NCBI GenBank assembly: GCA_016741945.1
Contig: JACVCQ010000009.1
Coordinates: 5,921-18,807, forward strand
DNA from: Chitinophagaceae bacterium
Lineage (GTDB): Bacteria; Bacteroidota; Bacteroidia; Chitinophagales; Chitinophagaceae
Length of the DNA stretch: 12,887 bases
Direction: 5' to 3'
Shown in pieces: positions 1 to 6,600 of this stretch. Numbering within the stretch: position 1 is the stretch's first letter; each line of letters starts with the position of its first letter. The notes beneath the pieces were generated by a model. It did no database searches, was not told the origin of the DNA, and saw nothing but the letters and a program-made list of their open reading frames with translations. The translations under genes were made by a program, and so were the position numbers.

Positions 1-79
1 ATAAAGAATCCGCCTTTAAAAGTTAAAATACTCTCCAAAAACTTTTAGGCAACATAGAAAAGTAGATATAGCGTAGCTT

Positions 80-109
80 CTTGAAAAATTTCGAAACTTT
101 CTAAAACTC
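80..109. repeat. Palindromic intergenic repeat, copy 1 (decayed)
   Basis: The repeat is centred on TTTCGAAA (89-96). Its right half, TTTCGAAACTTTCTAAAA at 89-106, is identical to 4909-4926 in copy 3. The left arm carries several mismatches, so the hairpin is weaker than in copies 3 and 4. It lies in non-coding DNA about 100 bases before the first gene. Confidence 0.7.
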
Positions 110-134
110 ATCCTATGAAATATACATTATGGTT

Positions 135-176
135 GTATTTGAATTACGTCCTTTTTTATGAAGTATTGAATTACGT
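135..176 (+). promoter_or_regulatory. Direct repeat upstream of the lipoprotein gene
   Basis: The 11-mer TTGAATTACGT occurs at 139-149 and again at 166-176, 27 bases apart. Similar flanks (GTATTTGAATTACGT and GTATTGAATTACGT) extend the match. The second copy runs into TATATTTA (176-183), which resembles the Bacteroidota -7 element TAnnTTTG. This could be a regulator-binding pair or chance in AT-rich DNA. No TTG element is correctly placed for a -33 box. Confidence 0.3.
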
Positions 177-211
177 ATATTTACGAGTAAGCCGTAATCT
201 TATAATTCAAT

Positions 212-877
212 ATGCGCAATACTTTTTTTATATTTTCCTTTGTTTTATTATTTAGCTGCTCAGAACACAACAATCAAGATCCAATTAACAAGGAAAGCAA
301 ATTTTCATCTTTACTTACCAAATACAAAGACATTTCATTTGATACTTTAAAGATATTCTCATCAGATAATACAGAGATCGAAACTTACCAATACAAAGGT
401 GTTCAATTGGATAGTCTTGATGTACTATTGTTTCCGGAAAGTATAGCGAATCGTTATAATCCGAGTGAAGTCTTTGCAGCTTGTTTTAAGTTCCCACTTG
501 ACAGTTCCAGAATTGCACTCATCACACGAGTTCCATCAACTTACCAGTCTTCATCACTTCAACTACTCATATTTGATCGAAATAGTGATCGTGTCACTGA
601 TATTATAGAATTAGCAGAGATGGTGGGCGATGCGGGCGATGTATATTCTAAGCATTCTTGGTTGTATAAAACTATCAAAGAAGGAACTCAAATATTTGGT
701 TGGATACAAGAAAGCCATGATAATAGTGTAGAAAATGAAAACGATACAACCATTCAAATAACCAATACCTATTACTTACTCTCTATATTGAAGGATAAAG
801 TAGATACGATAAACCAAAACAAAGAACTACTTGCAAAGCAATTTGAATCTTTACTAAGGCAAGATGTAGGCCATTAA
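212..877 (+). CDS. Hypothetical lipoprotein, 221 aa
   Basis: I do not recognise the family. The first 16 residues form a lipoprotein signal peptide: charged MRNT, a hydrophobic stretch, then LLFSC with Cys16 as the lipidation site. The mature protein is therefore probably anchored to a membrane and faces the periplasm or cell surface. The rest is soluble and mixed alpha/beta in character, with a beta-rich middle (VFAACFKFPLDSSRIALITR) and an acidic asparagine-rich stretch near residues 170-176. No catalytic motif is evident. The ATG is the only start that gives a complete signal peptide. The gene stands alone, with over 100 bases before the next gene. The coding call is firm and the function unknown. 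Confidence 0.85.
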   Translation: MRNTFFIFSFVLLFSCSEHNNQDPINKESKFSSLLTKYKDISFDTLKIFSSDNTEIETYQYKGVQLDSLDVLLFPESIANRYNPSEVFAACFKFPLDSSRIALITRVPSTYQSSSLQLLIFDRNSDRVTDIIELAEMVGDAGDVYSKHSWLYKTIKEGTQIFGWIQESHDNSVENENDTTIQITNTYYLLSILKDKVDTINQNKELLAKQFESLLRQDVGH

Positions 878-985
878 TATCGGCTTTCTAAACACTGATT
901 TTTAAAATTTTTCAATTGCTGCAAGGTTATTCTTACTATACCGTCTGAAGATACATGGATGATATAGCATATTAAAATCTATTGA

Positions 986-1576
986 ATGACTAATAATCAA
1001 CAAATCATCGAATACATCAAAAGAACCATTGATCTAACAGATCAAGAAGCAGAAATATTTGCCGCATCTTTTCGTGAAGTGAAGATCAAAAAGCGACAAT
1101 TTATTGTTCAACCAAATTTTATCGTTAAGCATAGAAACTATGTGATCAAGGGTTCGTTCAGGGCTTATGTAGTAGATGACCACGGTCAGGACAGCACCAT
1201 TGCTTTTGCAATTGAAGATTGGTGGATCACCGATTATAATAGTTATATTTTACAAACACCTGCTACCATGTTTGTAATCGCATTGGAAGACAGTATCATT
1301 CTGGAGATCTCTTATGAAAAGGAACAAATGCTGAAGCAGTCCAATCATAAGTTTGAAACCTTCTTTCGAATCAGAGCGGAAAGAACGGCTGCTTTTATGC
1401 AGCAGCGCATCATCTCTAATCTTACACAAACTGCTGAAGAACGATACGATCGTTTCATGGAGAAATATCCACAGATCGCTGAAAGGGTTCCACAATATGC
1501 ATTGGCTTCTTATTTAGGGATGACAACAGAGTTTTTGTCTAGGATCAGAAATAAGAAAGCATCCAAAAAAAGTTGA
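986..1576 (+). CDS. Crp/Fnr-family transcriptional regulator
   Basis: This is a 196-residue cytoplasmic DNA-binding regulator of the CRP/FNR superfamily. Residues about 10-120 form the cyclic-nucleotide-binding-like beta-roll, a long dimerisation helix follows (about 120-150), and a short C-terminal helix-turn-helix occupies about 165-195 (VPQYALASYLGMTTEFLSRI). The recognition helix has Glu182, Ser185 and Arg186 in the E-x-x-S-R spacing that FNR uses to read TTGAT half-sites. There are no cysteines, so an FNR-like iron-sulfur oxygen sensor is excluded; the effector is unknown. The stop codon lies inside a perfect FNR-type palindrome, which suggests this protein or a paralogue acts on the downstream AhpD-like gene. 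Length and architecture are typical of the many Bacteroidota Crp/Fnr paralogues. Confidence 0.92.
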   Translation: MTNNQQIIEYIKRTIDLTDQEAEIFAASFREVKIKKRQFIVQPNFIVKHRNYVIKGSFRAYVVDDHGQDSTIAFAIEDWWITDYNSYILQTPATMFVIALEDSIILEISYEKEQMLKQSNHKFETFFRIRAERTAAFMQQRIISNLTQTAEERYDRFMEKYPQIAERVPQYALASYLGMTTEFLSRIRNKKASKKS

Positions 1577-1587
1577 TCTAGATCAAC
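1572..1587. promoter_or_regulatory. FNR-type operator palindrome
   Basis: GTTGATCTAGATCAAC is a perfect 16-base palindrome containing TTGAT-CTAG-ATCAA (1573-1586), an exact match to the FNR/Anr consensus TTGAT-N4-ATCAA. It overlaps the stop codon of the Crp/Fnr gene and sits about 92 bases before the start of the AhpD-like gene. A related CTAGATCA recurs at 1601-1608. It is not a credible terminator because no T-run follows. Confidence 0.6.
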
Positions 1588-1642
1588 CTGATTTCCTAAA
1601 CTAGATCATTTTTAAACTTTACAGGTCGTTGCAATTTTGTTC

Positions 1643-1656
1643 TGTCAATCATGACA
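1643..1656. promoter_or_regulatory. Second possible Crp/Fnr-type operator
   Basis: TGTCA-ATCA-TGACA is an inverted repeat with the same 5-N4-5 geometry as a Crp/Fnr site. It lies 22 bases before the AhpD-like start codon and 70 bases (centre to centre) from the perfect FNR-type palindrome. A possible -7 element, CAATTTTG (1632-1639, one mismatch from TAnnTTTG), lies just upstream, so binding here would be expected to hinder transcription. Short arms keep confidence low. Confidence 0.3.
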
Positions 1657-1678
1657 AACAATTTTAAAACTACATACC

Positions 1679-2227
1679 ATGTCAACGACTACCACAAGCG
1701 TCTTTACGATTCCAACCAAAGCAGAAGTTTCTGAAACCAACCAATCTCTTTTTGATAACCTGCAAAAGGGGCTAGGCTTCGTTCCTAATCTATATGCTTA
1801 TTTCGCAAAAAGTGAAACAGCATTGGGCGATTATCTCACCTTGCAAAACAGAAAAAGCACTTTAAGAGCCAAAGAAAGAGAAGTCATCAATCTTGTAACG
1901 AGTCAAATCAATGGCTGCCGCTATTGCCAGTCGGCTCATACGGTTATTGGTAAAATGAACGGATTTACGGATGAGCAAATTCTGGAGATCAGAAAAGGAA
2001 CAGCTTCATTCGATAGTAAATTAGATGCATTAGCAAAATTCACGGCATCCGTTGTGGTTAATCGCGGTAAAGCAACTGAAGAAAGCAAAAACAATTTTTT
2101 TGCTGCAGGTTATACGGAAGCGAATTTGATCGATGTGATCATCGTTGTAGGGGATAAGATCATTAGTAATTACATACATAATCTAACAGAGTTTGAGATT
2201 GATTTTCCGGTTGCGGATACAATTTAA
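1679..2227 (+). CDS. Carboxymuconolactone decarboxylase-family protein (AhpD-like)
   Basis: This is a 182-residue cytoplasmic protein of the CMD/AhpD alkylhydroperoxidase-like fold. The signature is complete: Glu68-x11-Cys80-x2-Cys83-x3-His87, the AhpD proton-relay and redox-cysteine arrangement (INGCRYCQSAH). It most likely acts as a thiol-dependent peroxidase or related redox enzyme rather than a true carboxymuconolactone decarboxylase, which lacks the CxxC pair. No partner AhpC gene is visible. The ATG at 1679 gives a normal N-terminus. It follows the Crp/Fnr gene by about 100 bases that hold one perfect and one weaker Crp/Fnr-type palindrome, so redox- or signal-responsive expression is likely. 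A hairpin with a T-rich tail follows the gene. The physiological substrate cannot be told from the sequence. Confidence 0.9.
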   Translation: MSTTTTSVFTIPTKAEVSETNQSLFDNLQKGLGFVPNLYAYFAKSETALGDYLTLQNRKSTLRAKEREVINLVTSQINGCRYCQSAHTVIGKMNGFTDEQILEIRKGTASFDSKLDALAKFTASVVVNRGKATEESKNNFFAAGYTEANLIDVIIVVGDKIISNYIHNLTEFEIDFPVADTI

Positions 2228-2267
2228 AGTATACCAGTAATTAAAAATCTATTTTAGCTTCCAAAGA

Positions 2268-2305
2268 GGGAAGTGCTAATGCATTAGTACTTCCCTGTTT
2301 CTTTT
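2268..2305 (+). terminator. Probable intrinsic terminator
   Basis: The hairpin at 2268-2295 has 14-base arms with a single G-T wobble (GGGAAGTGCTAATG pairing with CATTAGTACTTCCC) and is followed by the T-rich TGTTTCTTTT. It lies 40 bases after the AhpD-like stop codon. The stem is nearly loopless at its centre, so the inner pairs would melt to form the loop. Confidence 0.6.
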
Positions 2306-2398
2306 CAATATTATCAAATATGTTGAAAGGTGAACTGTATTCAAAACTTAGTACTTACTTTGTTGTGTATAGCCCCACTCTGAAATAAATTATAAAAA

Positions 2399-3067
2399 AT
2401 GAGAACACTTATACTTCTTATTAGTTTCTTTTCAGTCAATCAGATCATAGGCCAACAAATACAATTAGACCCCGCTAATCTGATAGCGAACAAAGTATAT
2501 ATGTCTACAGGAACGCTTGACGGTAAAAAAATTGTGCGGGTTATCAAAGATTCAACAATAAAAGAAGCAGATGAACCCACTTTTGTGCGCATAAAAAATA
2601 TTGAATTGACAGATGGGGTCATTGAAGTAAAAGTTTTGAGCAGACTCCTACCCACCGCTTCTCCCACAGATCGTGGATTTATTGGACTAGCTTTTCGAAT
2701 TGACCAAACCAACTCAAAGTTTGAAAGTATTTATATACGTCCAACCAACGGAAGAGCTGAGGATCAAGTACGACGTAATCATTCTATACAATACTTTTCT
2801 TTTCCCGATTATAAATTTTCACGATTAAGAAAAGAAGCACCCGAAAAGTATGAATCTTATGCTGATATGGTTTTAAATGAATGGATCACTATGAAGATTG
2901 TTATGAAAGGTCAACAGGCAAAACTTTATTTAAACAACAATCAACAACCTTCTTTAATTGTAAATGATCTTAAACTTGGTGCAAATGCTTCAGGTGGAAT
3001 CGGTTTATTTGTTGATGTGGGTACGGAAGGTTATTTCAGCGAATTAAAAGTCTATAAAAATGAATGA
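2399..3067 (+). CDS. Secreted concanavalin-A-fold protein (DUF1080-like)
   Basis: This 222-residue protein has an N-terminal Sec signal peptide (MRTLILLISFFSVNQIIGQ, cleavage near residue 18-19), so it is exported. The mature part resembles the 3-keto-disaccharide hydrolase/DUF1080 and LamG-like beta-sandwich group. It shows paired strands such as DGVIEVKVLS, GFIGLAFRID and ESIYIRPTNG, then WITMKIVMKGQQAKLYLNN, and the closing GGIGLFVDVGTEGYFSELKVYKN, which is the characteristic last strand pair of such folds. A carbohydrate-related role (binding or hydrolysis) is plausible. I cannot assign catalytic residues, so the function is only a fold-level guess. No SusC/SusD or other polysaccharide-utilisation gene is adjacent. 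It ends 111 bases before the start of the PD40 protein gene, and the two could be cotranscribed. Confidence 0.75.
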   Translation: MRTLILLISFFSVNQIIGQQIQLDPANLIANKVYMSTGTLDGKKIVRVIKDSTIKEADEPTFVRIKNIELTDGVIEVKVLSRLLPTASPTDRGFIGLAFRIDQTNSKFESIYIRPTNGRAEDQVRRNHSIQYFSFPDYKFSRLRKEAPEKYESYADMVLNEWITMKIVMKGQQAKLYLNNNQQPSLIVNDLKLGANASGGIGLFVDVGTEGYFSELKVYKNE

Positions 3068-3178
3068 TACATTTTAAACAAGGAATAGGAGACCTGTTGT
3101 ATGTATTCATAGCCAGTTATCCTATTTCACTGTTCTCTTTTATTTGTATTGATTTATTTCGCATCGAAAATCAGCTGT

Positions 3179-4054
3179 ATGAAACCTATGCTTGTCATTG
3201 TATTATTAAGCCTGCACCTTTTTCTCTTTGCACAAAAAGAGCCCGTGAAGTTTGCACCGGGTAAAATATCCAATGGTGGCGTATTTGGTTTAACGATTTC
3301 GCCGGATGGTAATACAGCATTATGGGTTGAGTCTAATGGAGGAAGAGATACACTAGTGATTAAAGAATCACACAAAATAAATGGCGTATGGCAAGACCCG
3401 GTGATCGCTTCTTTTTCTACAGCAACAGCTGCGTGGAAAGATATAGACCCCATATTCAGTCCGGATGGACAACAAGTACTTTTTCAATCTACAAGACCTG
3501 TTCCTGATAGACCTGACAGAGCCGGTTTTGATATTTGGGCGGTAAAGCTAACTCCAAAAGGCTGGTCTGCTCCTTATCACTTGGGTAATACCATCAATAC
3601 CGATATTTCAGAATCCTTTGCTTCGATCACAACTAACGGGCATATTTATTTCATGAAAGAAAATGAAAACAAAAAAGGCAATTCTGACATCTATGTTTCA
3701 AGATGGATCAATGGTGCTTATCAAGTGCCAGAAAATATGGGTATGCCTGTGAATACAGTAGATCATCGCGAATCCAATCCATTTATTGCTGCGGATGAAA
3801 GTTTCTTACTTTATTTTTCTTCCGATCCAAAAGGATTGGGTGAAGTGGATTTATATATCAGTTTCAACAAGAATGGCAAATGGACAACCCCTAAAAATCT
3901 GGGCAGCCCCATCAATTCATCGATGGCAGAATTTTGTCCGTTTTATCATGCTAAAGAAAAGCGTTTATATTTTGCCCGTCAGGATAGATCGGGAACTCGG
4001 ATGAAAGAGGATGTTTATTATATTGAATTTGATCCGGAAAAATTTCGTGATTGA
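3179..4054 (+). CDS. Secreted PD40 (WD40-like) beta-propeller protein
   Basis: The 291-residue product begins MKPMLVIVLLSLHLFLFAQ, a Sec signal peptide probably cleaved after Ala18. This ATG is chosen because an upstream in-frame TTG at 3149 would spoil the signal peptide. The mature protein carries TolB-like PD40 repeats: GLTISPDGNTALWV, PIFSPDGQQVLFQS, then SNPFIAADESFLLYFSS and FCPFYHAKEKRLYFAR, each a blade with an S/A-x-DG-type turn. Related Bacteroidota proteins are periplasmic or outer-membrane associated, often with OmpA-like partners, but this one ends after the propeller with no OmpA domain. The role is probably scaffolding or ligand binding; a specific function cannot be given. Confidence 0.85.
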   Translation: MKPMLVIVLLSLHLFLFAQKEPVKFAPGKISNGGVFGLTISPDGNTALWVESNGGRDTLVIKESHKINGVWQDPVIASFSTATAAWKDIDPIFSPDGQQVLFQSTRPVPDRPDRAGFDIWAVKLTPKGWSAPYHLGNTINTDISESFASITTNGHIYFMKENENKKGNSDIYVSRWINGAYQVPENMGMPVNTVDHRESNPFIAADESFLLYFSSDPKGLGEVDLYISFNKNGKWTTPKNLGSPINSSMAEFCPFYHAKEKRLYFARQDRSGTRMKEDVYYIEFDPEKFRD

Positions 4055-4128
4055 TGGAGGCTTTCCTGCGCGGTCATTTTATGATATGTACTTGGAAAAA
4101 TTGCCAAAACTATTATGCGTGTGTAAAC

Positions 4129-4153
4129 TTTCGAAATTTTCTAAAAACTCTAG
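4129..4153. repeat. Palindromic intergenic repeat, copy 2 (decayed)
   Basis: The 25 bases here match 4909-4933 of copy 3 with two differences, including the non-palindromic tail ending CTCTAG. The left arm has decayed, so the hairpin is poor. It lies between the PD40 gene and the MntA/HepT pair. Confidence 0.65.
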
Positions 4154-4243
4154 GCATTAATTAGCTTGATTACCGAATGAATAATGAATATCGGCACTTC
4201 ACAAAGCCTAAAACTGTCACTTCTATCATAGTTTCAGATTTAC

Positions 4244-4251
4244 TACCTTTG
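4244..4251 (+). promoter_or_regulatory. Candidate -7 promoter element for mntA
   Basis: TACCTTTG fits the Bacteroidota -7 consensus TAnnTTTG exactly. It ends only four bases before the mntA ATG, so transcription would begin at or next to the start codon. No clear -33 TTG is seen at the usual distance. Confidence 0.45.
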
Positions 4252-4255
4252 ATAT

Positions 4256-4549
4256 ATGTCAGAATTAGAGTCAATAAAAAATCTCCTGGTTAAATTAAAG
4301 CCAGAATTAATGGAGAAATACTCCATTAGTTCCATTGGGCTTTTTGGGTCTATTGTACGGGAGGATTTCTCCCCTTCGAAAAGTGATATTGATATTATTG
4401 TAGATTTTTCAAAACCTATCGGGATACAATTCATTGATCTTGCTGATTATTTGGAAGAAAAGATTCATCGGAAAGTAGACCTGGTTTCCAAAAATGGAAT
4501 GAAACCTAGATATTATCAAGCTATAGAATCCGACATCGTATATGTCTAA
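4256..4549 (+). CDS. mntA: MntA-type nucleotidyltransferase antitoxin
   Basis: This 97-residue protein is a minimal nucleotidyltransferase (MNT) of the DNA polymerase beta superfamily. The signature is intact: IGLFGS (Gly31, Ser32), then Asp44 and Asp46 in SDIDIIVDF, and a third acidic position at Asp75 in RKVDLVS. In characterised MntA/HepT systems, MntA transfers AMP from ATP onto a tyrosine of the HEPN toxin HepT and thereby silences it. The gene overlaps the hepT reading frame by eight bases (ATGTCTAA), the normal coupled arrangement. Here hepT carries a stop codon, so MntA may no longer have an active partner. A decayed palindromic repeat lies upstream and a well-kept one downstream. Confidence 0.88.
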   Translation: MSELESIKNLLVKLKPELMEKYSISSIGLFGSIVREDFSPSKSDIDIIVDFSKPIGIQFIDLADYLEEKIHRKVDLVSKNGMKPRYYQAIESDIVYV

Positions 4550-4877
4550 AAGATCCCCTGCATTATTAATTGAAGATATTCTTGAAAGCGGGCAGAAAAT
4601 TCTGAACTACACTTCTGGCTTTTCACTTGAACAGTTTAAAGCAGACTCCTAAACAGTAGATGCTGTAATTAGAAATTTTGAAATTATCGGTGAGGCTGCC
4701 AATCGACTACCGGATGAATTTAAGGAAAAATACACTGAAATAGACTGGCATAAAATACGTGGTTTTAGAAACAGAATTGTTCATGACTACTTTGGTATTG
4801 ATTATTCGATAGTTTGGGTAATTAAAGAGACTTTTCTACCACAAATGATAAATGATCTCCTAAAACTTCGTGAATAA
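4542..4877 (+). pseudogene. hepT: HepT (HEPN/DUF86) toxin gene broken by an in-frame stop
   Basis: Reading from the ATG that overlaps the end of mntA gives 111 codons of a HepT-family HEPN protein, interrupted only by TAA at 4650-4652 (codon 37). Before the stop are 36 residues ending FSLEQFKADS. After it the same frame continues TVDAVIRNFEIIGEAANRLP and ends normally at 4875-4877. The HEPN ribonuclease motif R-x4-H-x-Y is intact downstream (Arg76, His81, Tyr83 in RNRIVHDYF). One substitution (for example AAA or CAA to TAA) explains the break, with no frameshift. No ATG follows the stop early enough to make a useful toxin. The intact family is an RNA-targeting toxin neutralised by MntA. The rest of the frame looks undecayed, so the event is recent or a sequencing error. 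Confidence 0.85.
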
Positions 4878-4895
4878 TTCAGATAGTTGAGATTA

Positions 4896-4933
4896 AGCTT
4901 TTGGAAAGTTTCGAAACTTTCTAAAAGCTCTAG
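4896..4933. repeat. Palindromic intergenic repeat, copy 3
   Basis: The arms at 4896-4912 and 4913-4929 pair over 17 positions with a single G-T wobble, centred on TTTCGAAA. A non-palindromic tail to 4933 (ending CTCTAG) is shared with copy 2. It lies 18 bases after the hepT pseudogene and about 100 bases before map. It could act as a weak bidirectional terminator, but no long T-run follows. Confidence 0.8.
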
Positions 4934-5036
4934 TCACGAATCGTCTTCTGTAAAGCCATAATTCCGTTGGACATCTTTTAAGCCAGATTACAGTTGGTAT
5001 AATAGAACTTTGCAGTTTACCAATAAAAGACCTACT

Positions 5037-5804
5037 ATGTCTATTACCAAAGAATGGGAATTACTGGGAATGCAGGAAGTAAGTAAAGTAGTGGCGGTTA
5101 CTTTAAAGAAAATGCAGGAGTATGCACGTCCAGGTATGACCACCAAAGAATTGGATGAATATGGAGGCGAGCTATTACAATTTTTTGGGGCAAGATCTGC
5201 ACCCTATGTTACGTATGGTTTTCCTGGATATACTTGTATCAGTGTAAATGAAGCCATGGCACATGGGATTCCTTCTGAAAAAATCATTTTGAAGGAAGGG
5301 GATCTGATCAATATCGATGTATCTGCATCCTTGAATGGATTTTGGGCTGATAACGGAGGTTCTTTTGTATTAGGTAATACAGACAATGAAAAACAAAGAT
5401 TAGTAAACGCTTCAAAAACTATTTTACATAAAGCCATTCATTCCATCAAAGGAGGTGTTCGTATCGCAGATATTGGGGGGTTGATTGAGACAGAAGCTAA
5501 AAAGCAAGGATATAAAGTGATTAAGAATCTAACCGGACATGGCATCGGTAGAAGCTTACATGAAGCACCACATGAGATTGCGAATTTTCGTGATCGTACC
5601 AACAAAGAGCGATTTAGAAAGAATAGTGTAGTGGCTATTGAAACATTTATTGCTACTGATTCAACCATGGCAGATACATTACAAGATGGCTGGACACTGG
5701 TAGGCAATAAAGGTGGTTATGTAGCACAACATGAACATACGATTTTGATTACAGATGATATACCTGTGATCCTAACATCAATGAATGGTATTTGGGAGTC
5801 ATAA
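5037..5804 (+). CDS. map: Methionine aminopeptidase, type I-like (divergent)
   Basis: This 255-residue cytoplasmic metalloprotease should remove N-terminal methionine from new proteins. All five metal ligands of the pita-bread fold are present: Asp94 (INIDVSA), Asp105 (WADNGGSF), His168 (TGHGIGR), Glu202 (AIETF) and Glu233 (QHEHTI). Length fits type I, with no N-terminal extension and no type II insert. It is nevertheless unusual. The active-site histidine of the canonical YHGYP segment (E. coli His79) is Tyr60 here (TYGFPGYTC). The usual IEP is IETF, a form I associate with type II enzymes, and GDTS is replaced by ADNGG. It may be an accessory rather than the housekeeping enzyme. The ATG is preferred over an in-frame TTG at 5010, which would add nine non-conserved residues. 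It sits between two toxin-antitoxin modules. Confidence 0.9.
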   Translation: MSITKEWELLGMQEVSKVVAVTLKKMQEYARPGMTTKELDEYGGELLQFFGARSAPYVTYGFPGYTCISVNEAMAHGIPSEKIILKEGDLINIDVSASLNGFWADNGGSFVLGNTDNEKQRLVNASKTILHKAIHSIKGGVRIADIGGLIETEAKKQGYKVIKNLTGHGIGRSLHEAPHEIANFRDRTNKERFRKNSVVAIETFIATDSTMADTLQDGWTLVGNKGGYVAQHEHTILITDDIPVILTSMNGIWES

Positions 5805-5882
5805 CAAGGTTTTACCATAATCGAAAAATCTGATAAAATTTTCTATTGGAAAAACTTGAACTTCAAAAGTCGTAAAACCTAT

Positions 5883-5917
5883 AATATACGTATCTTTGAA
5901 AAAATAACACGTATTAT
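5883..5917. promoter_or_regulatory. Promoter and paired operators of the VapBC-type operon
   Basis: TATCTTTG (5891-5898) fits the -7 consensus TAnnTTTG exactly, 17 bases before the antitoxin ATG. Two imperfect palindromes centred on ACGT overlap it: AATAT-ACGT-ATCTT (5883-5896) and ATAAC-ACGT-ATTAT (5904-5917), each with one mismatched pair. Their shared ACGTAT starts at 5888 and 5909, exactly 21 bases apart, which places both sites on the same face of the helix. This is the layout expected for autorepression by a ribbon-helix-helix antitoxin. Confidence 0.55.
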
Positions 5918-6158
5918 GACAACTAAACTTACACTTACTGTTGAAAAAGAAGTAATTGAAAGGGCTAAGTCATATGCCAAGTCTTCTGGCAGGAGTTTGT
6001 CAGAGTTAATAGAACAATACCTTGATACGATCACACAGGAAAACAAACAACAAAAGATTTCTCCTAAGTTAAAAAAACTTGTTGGGGCAGTTAAATTACC
6101 TAAGAACTTTGATGAAAAGAAAGAACTACAATCTTATCTCGAGAAAAAACATGCATGA
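5916..6158 (+). CDS. Ribbon-helix-helix antitoxin (DUF6364-like, VapB-type)
   Basis: The 80-residue protein begins MTTKLTLTVEKEVIERAKSY. It has a short beta-strand and two helices at residues about 3-40 (KLTLTVEKEV, then IERAKSYAKSSG, then SLSELIEQYL), the ribbon-helix-helix pattern of small DNA-binding antitoxins. The charged C-terminal tail (about 45-80) is the part that usually wraps the toxin. It should dimerise on the operators just upstream and neutralise the PIN toxin encoded next. The ATG at 5916 is chosen over an in-frame TTG at 5856 because the latter would place the promoter inside the gene. Its stop overlaps the toxin start by four bases (ATGA), so translation is coupled. Confidence 0.88.
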   Translation: MTTKLTLTVEKEVIERAKSYAKSSGRSLSELIEQYLDTITQENKQQKISPKLKKLVGAVKLPKNFDEKKELQSYLEKKHA

Positions 6159-6568
6159 AAAAGCTTTTTATTGATACGAATATTATTATCGATCTAATTG
6201 CCGATAGAAAACCATTTAGTAAATACGCTATTGAGATTTTTAATTTGGCTGAACATAAAAAGATTCACCTTTATACCTCCTCTCATTCTATCGCAACAAC
6301 CTACTATTTGTTAAAGAAGTTTATAGATGATAAGTCGCTCAGGGTGATACTTTTAGGTTTATTTGAATTTGTATCAGTCATTCCGGTTGATGAGCAAGTA
6401 TTATCAAAAGGGTTAAGGTCTAAGCAGAAAGATTTTGAAGATGCCATTCAAGTATATTGTGCAACAACTATTGAAAAAATCGATTGTATTGTGACAAGAA
6501 ATATTAAGGATTTCAAAGGCGTAGAAATACCTGTTTTGACTCCTGACGAAGTGTGTTCAAAATTGTAG
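6155..6568 (+). CDS. vapC: PIN-domain toxin (VapC-like ribonuclease)
   Basis: This is a 137-residue PIN-domain protein, expected to be a magnesium-dependent endoribonuclease held inactive by the antitoxin. Visible acidic active-site residues are Asp7 (FIDTNIIIDL), the Asp93/Glu95/Asp96 cluster (KDFEDAIQ) and Asp119 in TRNIKDF, preceded by the usual strand IDCIVTRN. The second acidic position of classical VapC is not obvious; the equivalent region reads SSHSIATTYYLL, which is normal for the PIN_3-like branch common in Bacteroidota, so it is not evidence of inactivation. The RNA target cannot be told from the sequence. The gene is intact and coupled to the antitoxin by a four-base overlap. A perfect palindromic repeat follows 32 bases after the stop. 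Confidence 0.9.
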   Translation: MKKLFIDTNIIIDLIADRKPFSKYAIEIFNLAEHKKIHLYTSSHSIATTYYLLKKFIDDKSLRVILLGLFEFVSVIPVDEQVLSKGLRSKQKDFEDAIQVYCATTIEKIDCIVTRNIKDFKGVEIPVLTPDEVCSKL

Positions 6569-6600
6569 CAGATCTATATAGAATTCTTTTGAGGATCAAG

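Noticed and set aside
12..50. Imperfect inverted repeat (GCCTTTAAAAGTT and AACTTTTAGGC)
   Set aside because: It could be a terminator of a gene to the left, but the spacing is loose and the upstream gene is outside the window.
1250..1495. Minus-strand open frame inside the Crp/Fnr gene
   Set aside because: It is a shadow of a well-supported coding gene, with no start context or family resemblance.
3064..3264. 66-codon open frame starting at the stop of the concanavalin-fold gene
   Set aside because: It overlaps the signal-peptide region of the PD40 gene in another frame and has no recognisable protein features.
5010..5036. TTG start nine codons before map
   Set aside because: The added residues are not conserved in methionine aminopeptidases, and the ATG at 5037 is ordinary.
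5820..5855. Possible fifth copy of the TTTCGAAA repeat before the VapBC-type operon
   Set aside because: Only short A/T-rich fragments agree; the TTTCGAAA core is missing.
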